DNA of 64,000 bases, taken from JALOLG01 sp963776935 (GTDB lineage Bacteria > Actinomycetota > Acidimicrobiia > Acidimicrobiales > Ilumatobacteraceae). The DNA lies in the NCBI GenBank assembly GCA_963776935.1, contig CAVZOP010000015.1, positions 124,001 through 188,000 of the forward strand, in the 5' to 3' direction. Both the position numbers and the translations under genes were made by a program. The stretch's first letter is position 1; every line of letters begins with the position of its first letter. Below, piece after piece: positions 1-8,335 of the stretch. The notes under the pieces were generated by a model that saw only the letters and a program-made list of their open reading frames with translations, was not told where the DNA came from and did no database searches.

Positions 1-101
1 GGATGCCACACCCGGCCGGAACGACTCCGGCGGGTGCGACTCTCCCGGTCACGCGGTCGAGGATCTGAGCGGGCGGCTGACGATCGGGTCTCAGCGGACG
101 C

Positions 102-831
102 TCAGTACGGCGCTCCGCTGAAGAGCGCCCGTTCCTCACCCCGGCCGACGAGCACCGGATCGAGCGCCGCCCGGCGCTGGTCGGCGTCGGCGAAACCGCT
201 CGGCAGGACGGCGCTGACGGCCCGCACGAGCTCGGCGACCGAGCCATCGTCGTCGGGCTCGACCGACGCAACGACCTCGTCGATTCGGTCCAGCGCCAGT
301 GCCGACAGCGCTCGTGTCGTGACCGTCCCGCTCGACGCGAGCGCTGCCAAGCCGTCGGCGGCGGCGCCGAGCACCGACGCGCTGAGCAGGCTCTGCAACA
401 CATCGCGATTCGCGGAGCGCAGCAGCGCGCGTGCCGTCGTCGTCGGGCTTCGTGCGGCGGACGACGACGGGCGCGCTCGACAGCTCCATGCCCGGCCCGG
501 CGTCGAACGTCGCGGTCAGCGTGTACTCGCCGGACGATGGGAACAGTGGCGCGCTCGTGTCGGTGGAGAGCAGCGGGACGGCGCCCGCCACGCGGCGCCC
601 CGGCTCGAGGTCGACCCAGCGCGGCATCGAGTCGACGGGCCACGGCCACGTACATCGCGCGGTGTACCCAGCCGCGCCCCCGACGGCGATGACGAGATCG
701 CCCTCGATGAGGTTGAGCCGGGCGCTGACCCGGGCGGGCTCGTTCCCTGCCTCGAGCGTCACGACGATCACGAGACACTCGTCGATCGGAACCACGGAGT
801 CGGTGTGAATCGCGAGCTCCACTCCCGACAC
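102..831 (-). pseudogene. Metalloprotease-cluster protein, frameshifted
   Basis: Unrecognised protein directly downstream of the metalloprotease gene. The first part (from a GTG near 831 or 822) reads a beta-rich segment including LNLIEGDLVIAV and SGEYTLTATF, then at about 430-440 the sense shifts by one base into a frame reading RALLRSANRDVLQSLL and ending at 102. The order parallels the C-terminal third of the upstream protease, which has LTLAEGDLVFLR, PGRHTVVAQLEA and then a helical region ending in LTDLAES. That supports one gene carrying one extra base. Function is unknown; a CARDB-like beta domain plus helical tail is possible. The start codon is uncertain. Confidence 0.55.
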
Positions 832-847
832 GACTCCGTTCTCCGGC

Positions 848-3088
848 TCAGCGCGCCTGTGGGCGGGCGAAGTTCTCGGCGATTCGCTCCGCGCCGGCGA
901 GCTCGGCGGCGCCCTCGGCCTTCGCCTTGGCGCTCGCCCGTGCACTCGGCTTGGGCTGGTTCTTGCGGATGAGCGCAACCGTGTCGGCCACCACGGGAGC
1001 GTCCTTCTCGGTCGGGCTGGCCACGGTGACGGCCAGCTCGACGGCACGCTCGGCGGTCCGTCCGCGCACGGCCAGATCGAGGAAGCGGGCGGCTTCCTTC
1101 GGTGCCGCCTTCCGCGTTTCGTCGGCGCGGTAGTCGGTGAACGACCGGGCGAGCGAGTTCGCCATCACGAGCGCACTCGCCGCGCCAGTGTCGGTGTCCG
1201 CGTGCGACTCGGCGAGATCCGTGAGCACGGCGCGGGCCACCTCGTTGTTGGCGAAGTCGCCAAGGGCGAGCGCCCGCCCGACTCCCTTGGTGAGGGTCTT
1301 GGCGGAGATGCTCACCTCGTCTTCGGACGCCGGGGTCCGGATGTCGATGGTCACCGGCTCCGAATACACGGTCGTCATGGCATCGGCTTCCAGTTGGGCG
1401 ACAACGGTGTGGCGTCCGGGCGTGGTGAACGTCACGCCCTGGTTCGTGAAGAACACCTGCACGTGGTTGGCGATCGACTCGCCCGGCTGCAGCAGCACGA
1501 GCGGGCGTGGCCCACACCCGATGGCGACGTCGAGCACGTGGTCGATCTCGCCGCTGGGCGTCGTACGAAGGAACACCAGGTCGCCCTCGGCGAGCGTCAG
1601 CAGGCTGGTCACCTGGCGCGGCGCGTCTCCCGTGTTCGTGAGCACGACCTCGGCGGTGATGTACTCACCGACGTACGCCTGCTGTGGCAGCGACACGGTG
1701 AGCACGAGGCCGTCGGCGTCGTCCGCGGCGCTGAGCCCGGCGACGTCGACCGGTGCGGGCAGCCCGGCAGAGAGGCTGCCGTGACCCCAGCCGAAGTTCT
1801 TCCAGCCTGGCCGAACCTGCGGATCCGGGGAGTGGATGAGCGACGTCCGGTCGTGACTGGAGAACACGAACGCGGCGTTGTTGGGGTACGGGTTGGCGGC
1901 GGTCGCGAAACTGATGACGTCGCCCGTCTGGTTCATGATCTCGATGCCGATGGCCGGCTGGTGGACGTCGTGCTTCGGGTGGAAGAGGTTGAACGCGTGG
2001 CCGGCCTCGTGGACGAGGGTACGCAGGAAGGCGGCCGGCACGTTGTTCAACGGTTGGTTGCGGGCCGCCGCGGCGATCACGGCACTGTTGCCGAGGGTTG
2101 CATCGGCGAAACCGGCGGCACCTTCACGGGGCACGGCGTCGTCGTCGAACATGATCCCGAACAGCCCGCCCTGCGACGAGCCGACGAGGAGCCACAACCG
2201 CCAGCCCTCGCCAGTCGCCGGCTGGGGTTGGGTTGACAGCAACAGCGCCAGTTCGGCGTTGGTCAGGCTGGCATCGTTCGGGATGTTGATCGCGTCCGTC
2301 ACCACGTTCACGTCCCACCCGGCGGTGGCGTAGATCGAGCGGAGCGTCGCCACCGCGCCTGACCCGATCGTGGCCGACGCCGGGAAGTTGCGGTTCACCA
2401 TCGCGTCGACCTCGATGCGGCAGCCCCGATAGAACGTCGACGTCTTGGTCGCCTTGATCGTCGAGACCGACCCACCGATCGTCAGCGTCCCCTGCATCGA
2501 CTGCGGCCCCAATGGGATCGAGATCAGGTTGCGCTGACACTTCAGAACGAGCGTGCCGCGATCCGTCGACACGAACTCCTGCGTCGCCTTGTTCCACAGG
2601 TGGCGGACGATCTGCACGGTGAGCGTCCCATTGGCATAGGTCGCCCCGTTCGAGCGGAAGTACCACGAGTACTGGGACTTCGGGAAGCTCGGGTACGACG
2701 GCGGTGGGAGCGGGAACACGACGAGATCGTCGGGCTCGTCGGCCGTCGCGGCGTCGTCGGCGGCGTCCCGCCCGGGCACGACGACCGACGGGATCGACGG
2801 GTTCACCGGATCCAGGACGAGCGATTTCTGGGCATACATGTCGCCCGACACCCGCAGCGACGAGGCACCTACCTCGATCCGCATCGGCCCCCGCAGGCGA
2901 GGCGAGAACAGGGTCTTGGGCACGACCTGCAGGAGCCACGAGCCATCCAGCGTGCCGATCGGGCACGGCCCCATCAATGGCGAGATGACAGGACCCGCGC
3001 GCTCCGGCGCAGGAACGAACTCGCCATCCTCGTCGAACACGAAGACGTCATCGCTCGACGTCCCGGGGCAGGTGCAGTGCTCGCTCAT
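848..3088 (-). CDS. Zincin-type metalloprotease
   Basis: A 746-residue protein with the zinc-binding signature HEAGHAFNLFH at residues 360-370 (HExxHxxxxxH, three His ligands and the catalytic Glu), the metzincin-type pattern. The region before it is beta-rich; after it comes a CARDB-like segment (YVGEYITAEVVLTNTG) and an Ala-rich helical C-terminus. The start at 3088 is chosen because GAGAGGAG lies five bases upstream. It opens MSEHCTCPG and shows no signal peptide, so export, if any, is not explained. The downstream gene resembles its C-terminal part, suggesting partial duplication. Substrate unknown; the protease fold rests on the motif only. Confidence 0.7.
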   Translation of the reverse strand: MSEHCTCPGTSSDDVFVFDEDGEFVPAPERAGPVISPLMGPCPIGTLDGSWLLQVVPKTLFSPRLRGPMRIEVGASSLRVSGDMYAQKSLVLDPVNPSIPSVVVPGRDAADDAATADEPDDLVVFPLPPPSYPSFPKSQYSWYFRSNGATYANGTLTVQIVRHLWNKATQEFVSTDRGTLVLKCQRNLISIPLGPQSMQGTLTIGGSVSTIKATKTSTFYRGCRIEVDAMVNRNFPASATIGSGAVATLRSIYATAGWDVNVVTDAINIPNDASLTNAELALLLSTQPQPATGEGWRLWLLVGSSQGGLFGIMFDDDAVPREGAAGFADATLGNSAVIAAAARNQPLNNVPAAFLRTLVHEAGHAFNLFHPKHDVHQPAIGIEIMNQTGDVISFATAANPYPNNAAFVFSSHDRTSLIHSPDPQVRPGWKNFGWGHGSLSAGLPAPVDVAGLSAADDADGLVLTVSLPQQAYVGEYITAEVVLTNTGDAPRQVTSLLTLAEGDLVFLRTTPSGEIDHVLDVAIGCGPRPLVLLQPGESIANHVQVFFTNQGVTFTTPGRHTVVAQLEADAMTTVYSEPVTIDIRTPASEDEVSISAKTLTKGVGRALALGDFANNEVARAVLTDLAESHADTDTGAASALVMANSLARSFTDYRADETRKAAPKEAARFLDLAVRGRTAERAVELAVTVASPTEKDAPVVADTVALIRKNQPKPSARASAKAKAEGAAELAGAERIAENFARPQAR

Positions 3089-3479
3089 GTGACTCCTCTC
3101 GAACGGGCGCACAACGCGCTACCTGAAAGAGACAGATCAATGGCGTGTGATACGTGACGCCCAGCTGGCCACGAATGGAGCGCCCCCGTCCCCATCGCTC
3201 GTCAATCGTGTCGCACTCAACCCAAGAATGCCAGCACAAGGCTGATGTCGGTCGACGGCGGTCATCGTGATAATTGCTTGACAGATGACGCCACGCGGCG
3301 GCAGCGTGCGCCAGTCCGACACGTAACGGCATCCGGCTGGTGGCCGGGGAGCCCGCCTGGGTGCGCGTCTACCTCTGGAGCGCGATCGGTGCCTGCGGTC
3401 TCACGGGGGCTCTCGAACTTCGCGGCGCACGCACGCTTTCTGTGCTGAGGCACGACGGCCACGATCGCGGGCCGTTCTG
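3089..3479. other. Intergenic stretch without recognisable gene
   Basis: About 390 bases upstream of the metalloprotease. Short open frames exist on both strands but none reads like a known protein. It presumably holds the protease promoter; no clear -35/-10 pair is visible to me. Confidence 0.5.
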
Positions 3480-3639
3480 GCGATCGACGCGATCCGAGTC
3501 GTCGCCGAGGGCGTCGAAACAACGGAACAACTCGAGTTTCGGCGAGCTCGGCTGCACGTACGGACAGGGTTGGCTGTGGAGCCGGTCGCTCAGGCCACCG
3601 GACGCGCTCGAATGGATGATCGCCCGCGCCTCGACGTGA
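3480..3639 (+). pseudogene. EAL-domain C-terminal remnant
   Basis: The first frame reads AIDAIRVVAEGVETTEQLEF. After a one-base shift near 3540-3547 it reads GELGCTYGQGWLWSRSLRPP and ends with TGA at 3637-3639. EGVET followed by a G-C-x-x-G-Q-G-W-L-W segment is the characteristic C-terminal end of EAL (c-di-GMP phosphodiesterase) domains. No catalytic EAL motif or N-terminal part is found upstream, so this is a fragment of about 53 codons. The remainder of the gene is missing from this window. Confidence 0.6.
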
Positions 3640-3683
3640 TTCTCATCCGACCACGACGAACCGTCCGAATAGATTCTCGTGGC

Positions 3684-3690
3684 AGGAGGA
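3684..3690 (+). promoter_or_regulatory. Ribosome binding site of the ferredoxin gene
   Basis: AGGAGGA, a near-perfect Shine-Dalgarno sequence, eight bases before the ATG at 3699. It decides this start over the longer frame that opens at 3570 and would include the EAL remnant in another reading frame. Confidence 0.7.
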
Positions 3691-3698
3691 CGACGCCG

Positions 3699-3995
3699 AT
3701 GCGAGTCTGGATCGATCAGGACTGCTGCACAGGTGCCGGACTGTGCGTCGACCACTGCCCCGACTTGTTCATCGTGCTGGAGGACGGCATCGGATATGTC
3801 CATGACGGCGGCGCGGTGATCAGCGATCCGGCGCATCCCAGCGTCGAAGTCCCACCGCGTCTGGGGCACGACGCCGTGGACGCCGCCGAGCGCTGTCCCG
3901 GCGAGTGCATCTACCTCGAAGCCGATCGACCGAACACCTCGCGCGACGACGGTTCCGACATCGTCGACGCCGAGATCGTGTCCGACGGGTCATGA
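3699..3995 (+). CDS. Small ferredoxin
   Basis: A 98-residue acidic protein with the single-cluster ferredoxin pattern C10-x5-C16-x3-C20-P near the N-terminus (DCCTGAGLCVDHCPDLF) and a late CPGEC. Proteins of this type carry a [3Fe-4S] or [4Fe-4S] cluster and donate electrons, often to cytochrome P450s or other oxygenases; the Cys (not Ala) before the first Pro allows a [4Fe-4S] cluster. No P450 or reductase is adjacent. Its stop overlaps the start of the next gene by four bases (ATGA), so the two are translationally coupled. The partner enzyme is unknown. Confidence 0.85.
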   Translation: MRVWIDQDCCTGAGLCVDHCPDLFIVLEDGIGYVHDGGAVISDPAHPSVEVPPRLGHDAVDAAERCPGECIYLEADRPNTSRDDGSDIVDAEIVSDGS

Positions 3996-4600
3996 GCAGT
4001 ACGGGTTGCGACGCGCCGACACTCGTCGTCAACGGTGGCGGCGTCCCTGTCCGCGCGGTCGTGCTCGTCGAAGGTGTCAGCGACCAGCTCGCGCTCGAAG
4101 CGCTCGCTCATCGACGCGGCAGGGATCTCGGCGCCGAGGGAGTCGCCATCGTGCCGATCGGTGGGGCGACGAACATCGGGCGCTACCTGAATATGCTCGG
4201 CCCGTCCGGTCACAACTTCCGGCTGGCAGGACTCTGCGATGCCGCCGAGGAGCGCGACTTCCGCCGTCGCTTCGGGCGCGCCGGCTTCGGCTCCGACCTC
4301 AGCCGCGCCGAGATGGAGGCGCTGGGATTCTTCGTGTGCGTCGCCGATCTCGAGGACGAGTTGATCCGTTCGCTCGGCGCGGCCCGGGTCGAACAACTCA
4401 TCGACACACAGGGTGAGATCAGACAGCTCCGCACGTTCCAGAAGCAGCCTGCTCAGCTCGGAAGGCCGCCCGAGGCGCAGCTCCGACGCTTCATGGGCAC
4501 CCGCGGTGGCCGCAAGATCCAGTACGCACCATTGCTCGTCGACGCACTCGATCTCACGCAGGTGCCGCGGCCACTGGACGCGGTGCTTGCCTACGTCTGA
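3992..4600 (+). CDS. TOPRIM-domain protein (OLD-like)
   Basis: A 202-residue protein. Residues about 20-120 look like a TOPRIM domain: VVLVEGVSDQLALEALA provides the conserved Glu, and LAGLCDAAEE plus FVCVADLEDELI provide acidic metal-binding positions. This arrangement occurs in the C-terminal half of OLD-family nucleases and in stand-alone TOPRIM proteins. No ABC-type ATPase domain is present, so it is not a full OLD nuclease. It overlaps the ferredoxin gene by four bases. Nuclease or nucleotidyl-transfer activity is inferred from the fold only. Confidence 0.65.
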   Translation: MSSTGCDAPTLVVNGGGVPVRAVVLVEGVSDQLALEALAHRRGRDLGAEGVAIVPIGGATNIGRYLNMLGPSGHNFRLAGLCDAAEERDFRRRFGRAGFGSDLSRAEMEALGFFVCVADLEDELIRSLGAARVEQLIDTQGEIRQLRTFQKQPAQLGRPPEAQLRRFMGTRGGRKIQYAPLLVDALDLTQVPRPLDAVLAYV

Positions 4601-4637
4601 CGCACCGAGTACCCGAAGCCGGCGAGCGCGTTGCTCC

Positions 4638-6201
4638 TCACGGCATCCGCTCGCGGTCCCAGGTGGATGCCGAGACCCCGCGTTCGATCAGGGACCGCTT
4701 CTCGACCTTCTCGGTGGGCGTACGAGGGAGCTCGGGGAGCACGTCGACGTAGCGTGGCAGCATGTGGCGGGCCATGCGCTCGCGGCAGAACTCGATCAGC
4801 TCAGCGGGATCGACGACGGCGCCGGTCCTCGGCACGACCGCGACCATCACGTCGTCCTCGGTGAGCTCGCTCGGCACTCCGAACGCCGCGGCGTCGATCA
4901 CGTGCGGATGCAGCTTGACGACCTCCTCCACTTCGAACGCCGAGATGTTCTCCCCCCGACGGCGGATCGATTCGACCCGCCGACCTGCGAAGTAGAAGTA
5001 GCCGTCGCCGTCCTGGCGAGCCAGATCGCCGGTGTGGAACCACAGGTCGCGAGTGGCGGCAAGGGTCGCGTCGGGCATCCCGTAGTACCCCTGCGAAGTC
5101 AGCGACGGCTCGTTGGGTCGGACCACGATCTCGCCCATGGTCCCGACCGGAACCGGAACGCCGGACTCGTCGAACAGTTGAACGTCGTACGACGCGATCG
5201 CCCGCCCGCACGAGCCCGCCCGCCGCGGTTCGTTCACCGGGTGGTAGATCGGGACGCCGACGTCGGTGGAGCCATAGAGCTCGACCAGCTGGAGACCGAA
5301 GCGGGCTTCGAACTCACCGGCGAACTCGGGAACCGGGACTCCCCACGCGAGACGGACCGGATTGTCGATGTCGTCGGGGCGCGCCGGCACCTTGTGCAGC
5401 ATCGTCAGCGTGGCGCCCATGAAATCGAACACCGTCGCACCGAAGGCGCGCACGTCGTCCCAGAAGCCAGACACCGAGAACCGGTCGGCGATCGCCGCCG
5501 TCGCTCCCAGCACGAGCGCCGGCATCACCGTCAAGACGGCGGCGTCCAGGTGAAACAACGGAAACGGGCAATACAGCACGTCATCGCTACGAAATCGCAG
5601 GTGTTCCACCATCAGCTCGGCCTGCCGGACCGCGTACCGGTGGGAGAGCACACAGCCTTTGGACGGCCCCGTCGTCCCCGATGTGAACATCACCATCGCC
5701 GGATCAGAGTTCGTCCGTGACCGGTGAAAGCTCGGTGCCGACGACGGAGGACTCGACCACCGCCAACCGCTCCACCGCGAGTCCCGCGAGCGTGACCGGC
5801 TCCGGAGACTCGCCCGTGACGACCACCCGGCGCAGCTGCGCGAGTTGATCGCGGATCGGTTCGATCGAAGCGAGCAACGATTCGTCGACGATCGCGATCT
5901 CGGCCTCGCTGATGTTCATCGTGTGGACGAGTGCCGGTCCACGCATCGCGGTGTTGATCAGCGTCGCCACCGCGCCGAGCTTGCAGAGCGCGAACCAGCT
6001 CACGACGAACTCCGCCCGGTTCGGCATCAGCACCGGGACCAGATCGCCTCGGCGCACACCGAGCGCAGCCAGACCGCCGGCGAGATCGGTGGACCTTCGA
6101 TGGACCTCGTCGAACGTGAGATCTCGATCCGGGAACCGCAGAAAGCGCGCGTCCGGCGTGCTCTGCGCCCGCGCGGCGAGCAACCGATCGATGGTCGTCA
6201 T
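4638..6201 (-). pseudogene. AMP-dependent acyl-CoA synthetase, frameshifted
   Basis: Starts MTTIDRLLAARAQSTPDARF at 6201 and belongs to the ANL superfamily (fatty acid or carboxylic acid:CoA ligases). After TDEL the frame hits TGA at about 5704; one base on, it continues DPAMVMFTSGTTGPSKG, the P-loop-like A3 motif, then YGSTDVG (A5), FHTGDLA (A7) and a late Lys region (PTEKVEKRSL, A10). Removing one T in the CTCTGAT context restores a full-length enzyme of about 520 residues, the usual family length. It is divergent from an enoyl-CoA hydratase gene with only 75 bases between, suggesting joint acyl-CoA catabolism. Substrate not predictable. Confidence 0.8.
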
Positions 6202-6276
6202 GGCTGCATCATCCCGGCTCGCTCGGCAGTCGTAGCGTAGAGCATCCGGCCAAACCGACAGCAAGGGCTCGAAACC

Positions 6277-7038
6277 ATGACCGAACGCGGCTACGACACC
6301 GTGCTGAGCGAACGCGACGACAGCGGGATCAGGACGATCACACTGAACCGTCCCGACCGGTTGAACGCAATGAACCGCCAGCTCATCGACGACCTGGCCT
6401 GCGCCCTCGAGGACGCCAACGCCGACCGCTTGACCTCTGTCATCGTTCTGACCGGCGCCGGCCGGGCGTTCTGTGCCGGAGACGACCGCCGCGACCACGT
6501 CCATCCGGAGAGTGAAGCGCAGGCTCGCGACACGGTCGACGCCATCCAGCGCGCCACCGACGCACTTGTCTTCGGCGCCAAACCGGTCGTGGGAGCGATC
6601 AACGGCTGGGCCGTCGGTGGCGGCTTCGAATGGGCCATCAACTGTGACTTCCCGATCTGGGCCGAGAGCGCTCGCGCGTTCTTCCCGGAGGTGTCGCTGA
6701 ACCTGTTCGTCACGGGTGCGGTCACATCCCTCCTGCCCGCTCTCGTCGGCCTCAACACCGCGCGCGAGATGCTGTTCTTCGGTGACCGCTACGACGCGGC
6801 GGCGCTGCTCCGGATGGGCGTCGCCTGGCGAGTCGTCCCCGACGACCAATTGCTCACCGAGGCCAACGCCGTGGCCGGCCGGCTGGCGGCCCTGCCACCG
6901 CTGGCAGTGCGAGCCATGAAGCGCGTGCTGAACCAGACCGCCTCGACCGATCTCCGCATCGCCCTCGCCCACGAGACGGATGCAACCGTCGACGGCTTCA
7001 TGGATCCGGAGACGACCCGGCTGCTGCAGGCCTTCTGA
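6277..7038 (+). CDS. Enoyl-CoA hydratase/isomerase family protein
   Basis: A 253-residue crotonase-fold protein. It shows ITLNRPDRLNAMN at the N-terminus, AGRAFCAGDD forming the oxyanion hole (residues about 62-71), and INGWAVGGGFEWAINCD, the second conserved block (about 108-125). PEVSLNLFVTGA follows where hydratases carry one catalytic Glu. The family hydrates trans-2-enoyl-CoA or isomerises or hydrolyses acyl-CoA. The Glu of the usual GGG.E..LACD block is present (GGGFEWAINCD). Its divergent neighbour is an acyl-CoA synthetase, so a degradative acyl-CoA pathway is likely; specificity is open. Confidence 0.88.
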   Translation: MTERGYDTVLSERDDSGIRTITLNRPDRLNAMNRQLIDDLACALEDANADRLTSVIVLTGAGRAFCAGDDRRDHVHPESEAQARDTVDAIQRATDALVFGAKPVVGAINGWAVGGGFEWAINCDFPIWAESARAFFPEVSLNLFVTGAVTSLLPALVGLNTAREMLFFGDRYDAAALLRMGVAWRVVPDDQLLTEANAVAGRLAALPPLAVRAMKRVLNQTASTDLRIALAHETDATVDGFMDPETTRLLQAF

Positions 7039-7080
7039 CGGGAAATCCGGTAACGCACGGCGCGCCTACGATCGACCCAC

Positions 7081-8007
7081 ATGAGCGAGCAGCCCCCCGG
7101 CGAGGTCGTGCACGACGACGTCTGGCCCGCGCTGCCAGTGGCTGAGTGGCAAGCGACTCGCGACACGTTGCAGCTGTGGACCCAGATCGTCGGGAAGATC
7201 CGGATGGTCCGCACCCCCGTGATGTCGCACTGGTGGAACGTGCCGCTGTACGTCACGGCCCGGGGGTTGTCGACGTCGATGATCCCGGCCGGCGGGCGCG
7301 GGTTCCAGATCGACTTCGACTTCACGATCCACCGTCTCGAAATCACCACCAGTGACGGTGCGCAGCGCACCATGCCCCTCGAGGCCCGACGGGTCGCCGA
7401 CTTCTACGCCGAGGTGATGGCGATGCTCGCCGACCTCGGGTTGGCGACGTCGATCTGGACGATGCCGGTCGAGATCCCCGACGCGATCCCGTTCGACGAG
7501 GACGTCCTCCACGCGTCGTACGACCGTGACCAGGTGGAGCGGTTCTGGCGGGCATTGATCGAGATGGTCCGGGTGTTCGAGCAGTTCCGCTCCGAGTTCA
7601 TCGGCAAGGTCAGCCCGGTCCACCTGTTCTGGGGAGCACTCGACCTCGCCGTCACTCGCTTCTCGGGCCGGCGCGCGCCATCGCATCCCGGCGGCGCGCC
7701 GAACTGTGGTCCCCACGTCATGCTCGAGGCCTACTCACACGAGGTCAGCAGCGCCGGCTACTGGCCGGGCCCCGACGGTGAGGGTGTCTTCTACTCCTAT
7801 GCCTACCCCGAGCCCGACGGGTATCGCCACCAACCGGTCGCACCGTCGGCCGCCCGATGGGATGATTCACTCGGCGAGTTCGTGCTGCCGTACGAGATCG
7901 TGCGCACCGCGCCCGATCCCGACGGCGTGCTGCTCGACTTCCTCCGCACCACCTATGCCGCCGCCGCCGACACGGCCCGGTGGAACCGTCAGGAGCTCGA
8001 GCGATGA
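7081..8007 (+). CDS. DUF5996 family protein
   Basis: A 308-residue soluble protein matching my recollection of DUF5996: WPALPVAEWQATRDTLQLW at the N-terminus, HWWNVPLYVTARGL around residue 55, and a C-terminal region rich in aromatic residues (FYSYAYPEPDGY). Proteins of this family are common in actinobacteria and have no established function. It sits 42 bases after the enoyl-CoA hydratase and ten bases before the UBP-finger gene, so the three may share a transcript. Confidence 0.75.
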   Translation: MSEQPPGEVVHDDVWPALPVAEWQATRDTLQLWTQIVGKIRMVRTPVMSHWWNVPLYVTARGLSTSMIPAGGRGFQIDFDFTIHRLEITTSDGAQRTMPLEARRVADFYAEVMAMLADLGLATSIWTMPVEIPDAIPFDEDVLHASYDRDQVERFWRALIEMVRVFEQFRSEFIGKVSPVHLFWGALDLAVTRFSGRRAPSHPGGAPNCGPHVMLEAYSHEVSSAGYWPGPDGEGVFYSYAYPEPDGYRHQPVAPSAARWDDSLGEFVLPYEIVRTAPDPDGVLLDFLRTTYAAAADTARWNRQELER

Positions 8008-8017
8008 GCCGCGAACC

Positions 8018-8335
8018 ATGAACACCTCCGACGTGTCGTGCACCCACCTCGCCACGATCGTCGCCACGATCTCCGGCGTCGAGCCGTCCAGCCCGGGCTG
8101 CGAGGACTGCCTGCGCATGGGCGGGCGATGGGTACACCTGCGCATGTGCATGCACTGCGGCCACATCGGCTGCTGCGACAACTCCCCCAATCGTCACGCC
8201 ACCGCTCACTGGCGCGAGCACGTCGATCATCCGATCATCCGCTCGTACGAGCCCGGCGAGGACTGGTGGTGGTGCTATCCCGACGAGTTGTTCTTCGAGG
8301 TCGACGACGCGCCACCCGCGCCGAGTCACCCCTGA
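8018..8335 (+). CDS. UBP-type zinc-finger protein
   Basis: A 105-residue protein with the Zn-binding spacing of the UBP/BUZ finger: CTHL near the N-terminus, CEDCLRMGGRWVHLRMCMHCGHIGCCD, then H-x-x-x-H (HATAHWREHVDHP). In eukaryotes this finger binds free ubiquitin C-termini. Bacterial stand-alone copies are widespread in actinobacteria and their ligand is unknown. The ATG at 8018 is the first in frame that keeps the whole finger. The gene converges on and overlaps the SDR-DUF2867 gene by ten bases. Confidence 0.85.
   Translation: MNTSDVSCTHLATIVATISGVEPSSPGCEDCLRMGGRWVHLRMCMHCGHIGCCDNSPNRHATAHWREHVDHPIIRSYEPGEDWWWCYPDELFFEVDDAPPAPSHP

Noticed and set aside
15..31. Small hairpin GCCGGA/TCCGGC as a terminator
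   Set aside because: Only a six-bp stem with no T-tract and too far (about 70 bases) from the gene end to assign with confidence.
34..972. Long plus-strand open frame opposite the protease cluster
   Set aside because: Arg/Ser/Pro-rich translation with no family features; it lies antisense to convincing coding sequence and is typical of GC-rich shadow frames.
4413..5720. 435-codon plus-strand frame across the acyl-CoA synthetase
   Set aside because: Antisense to all ligase motifs on the minus strand and composed of low-complexity His/Arg/Asp-rich sequence.
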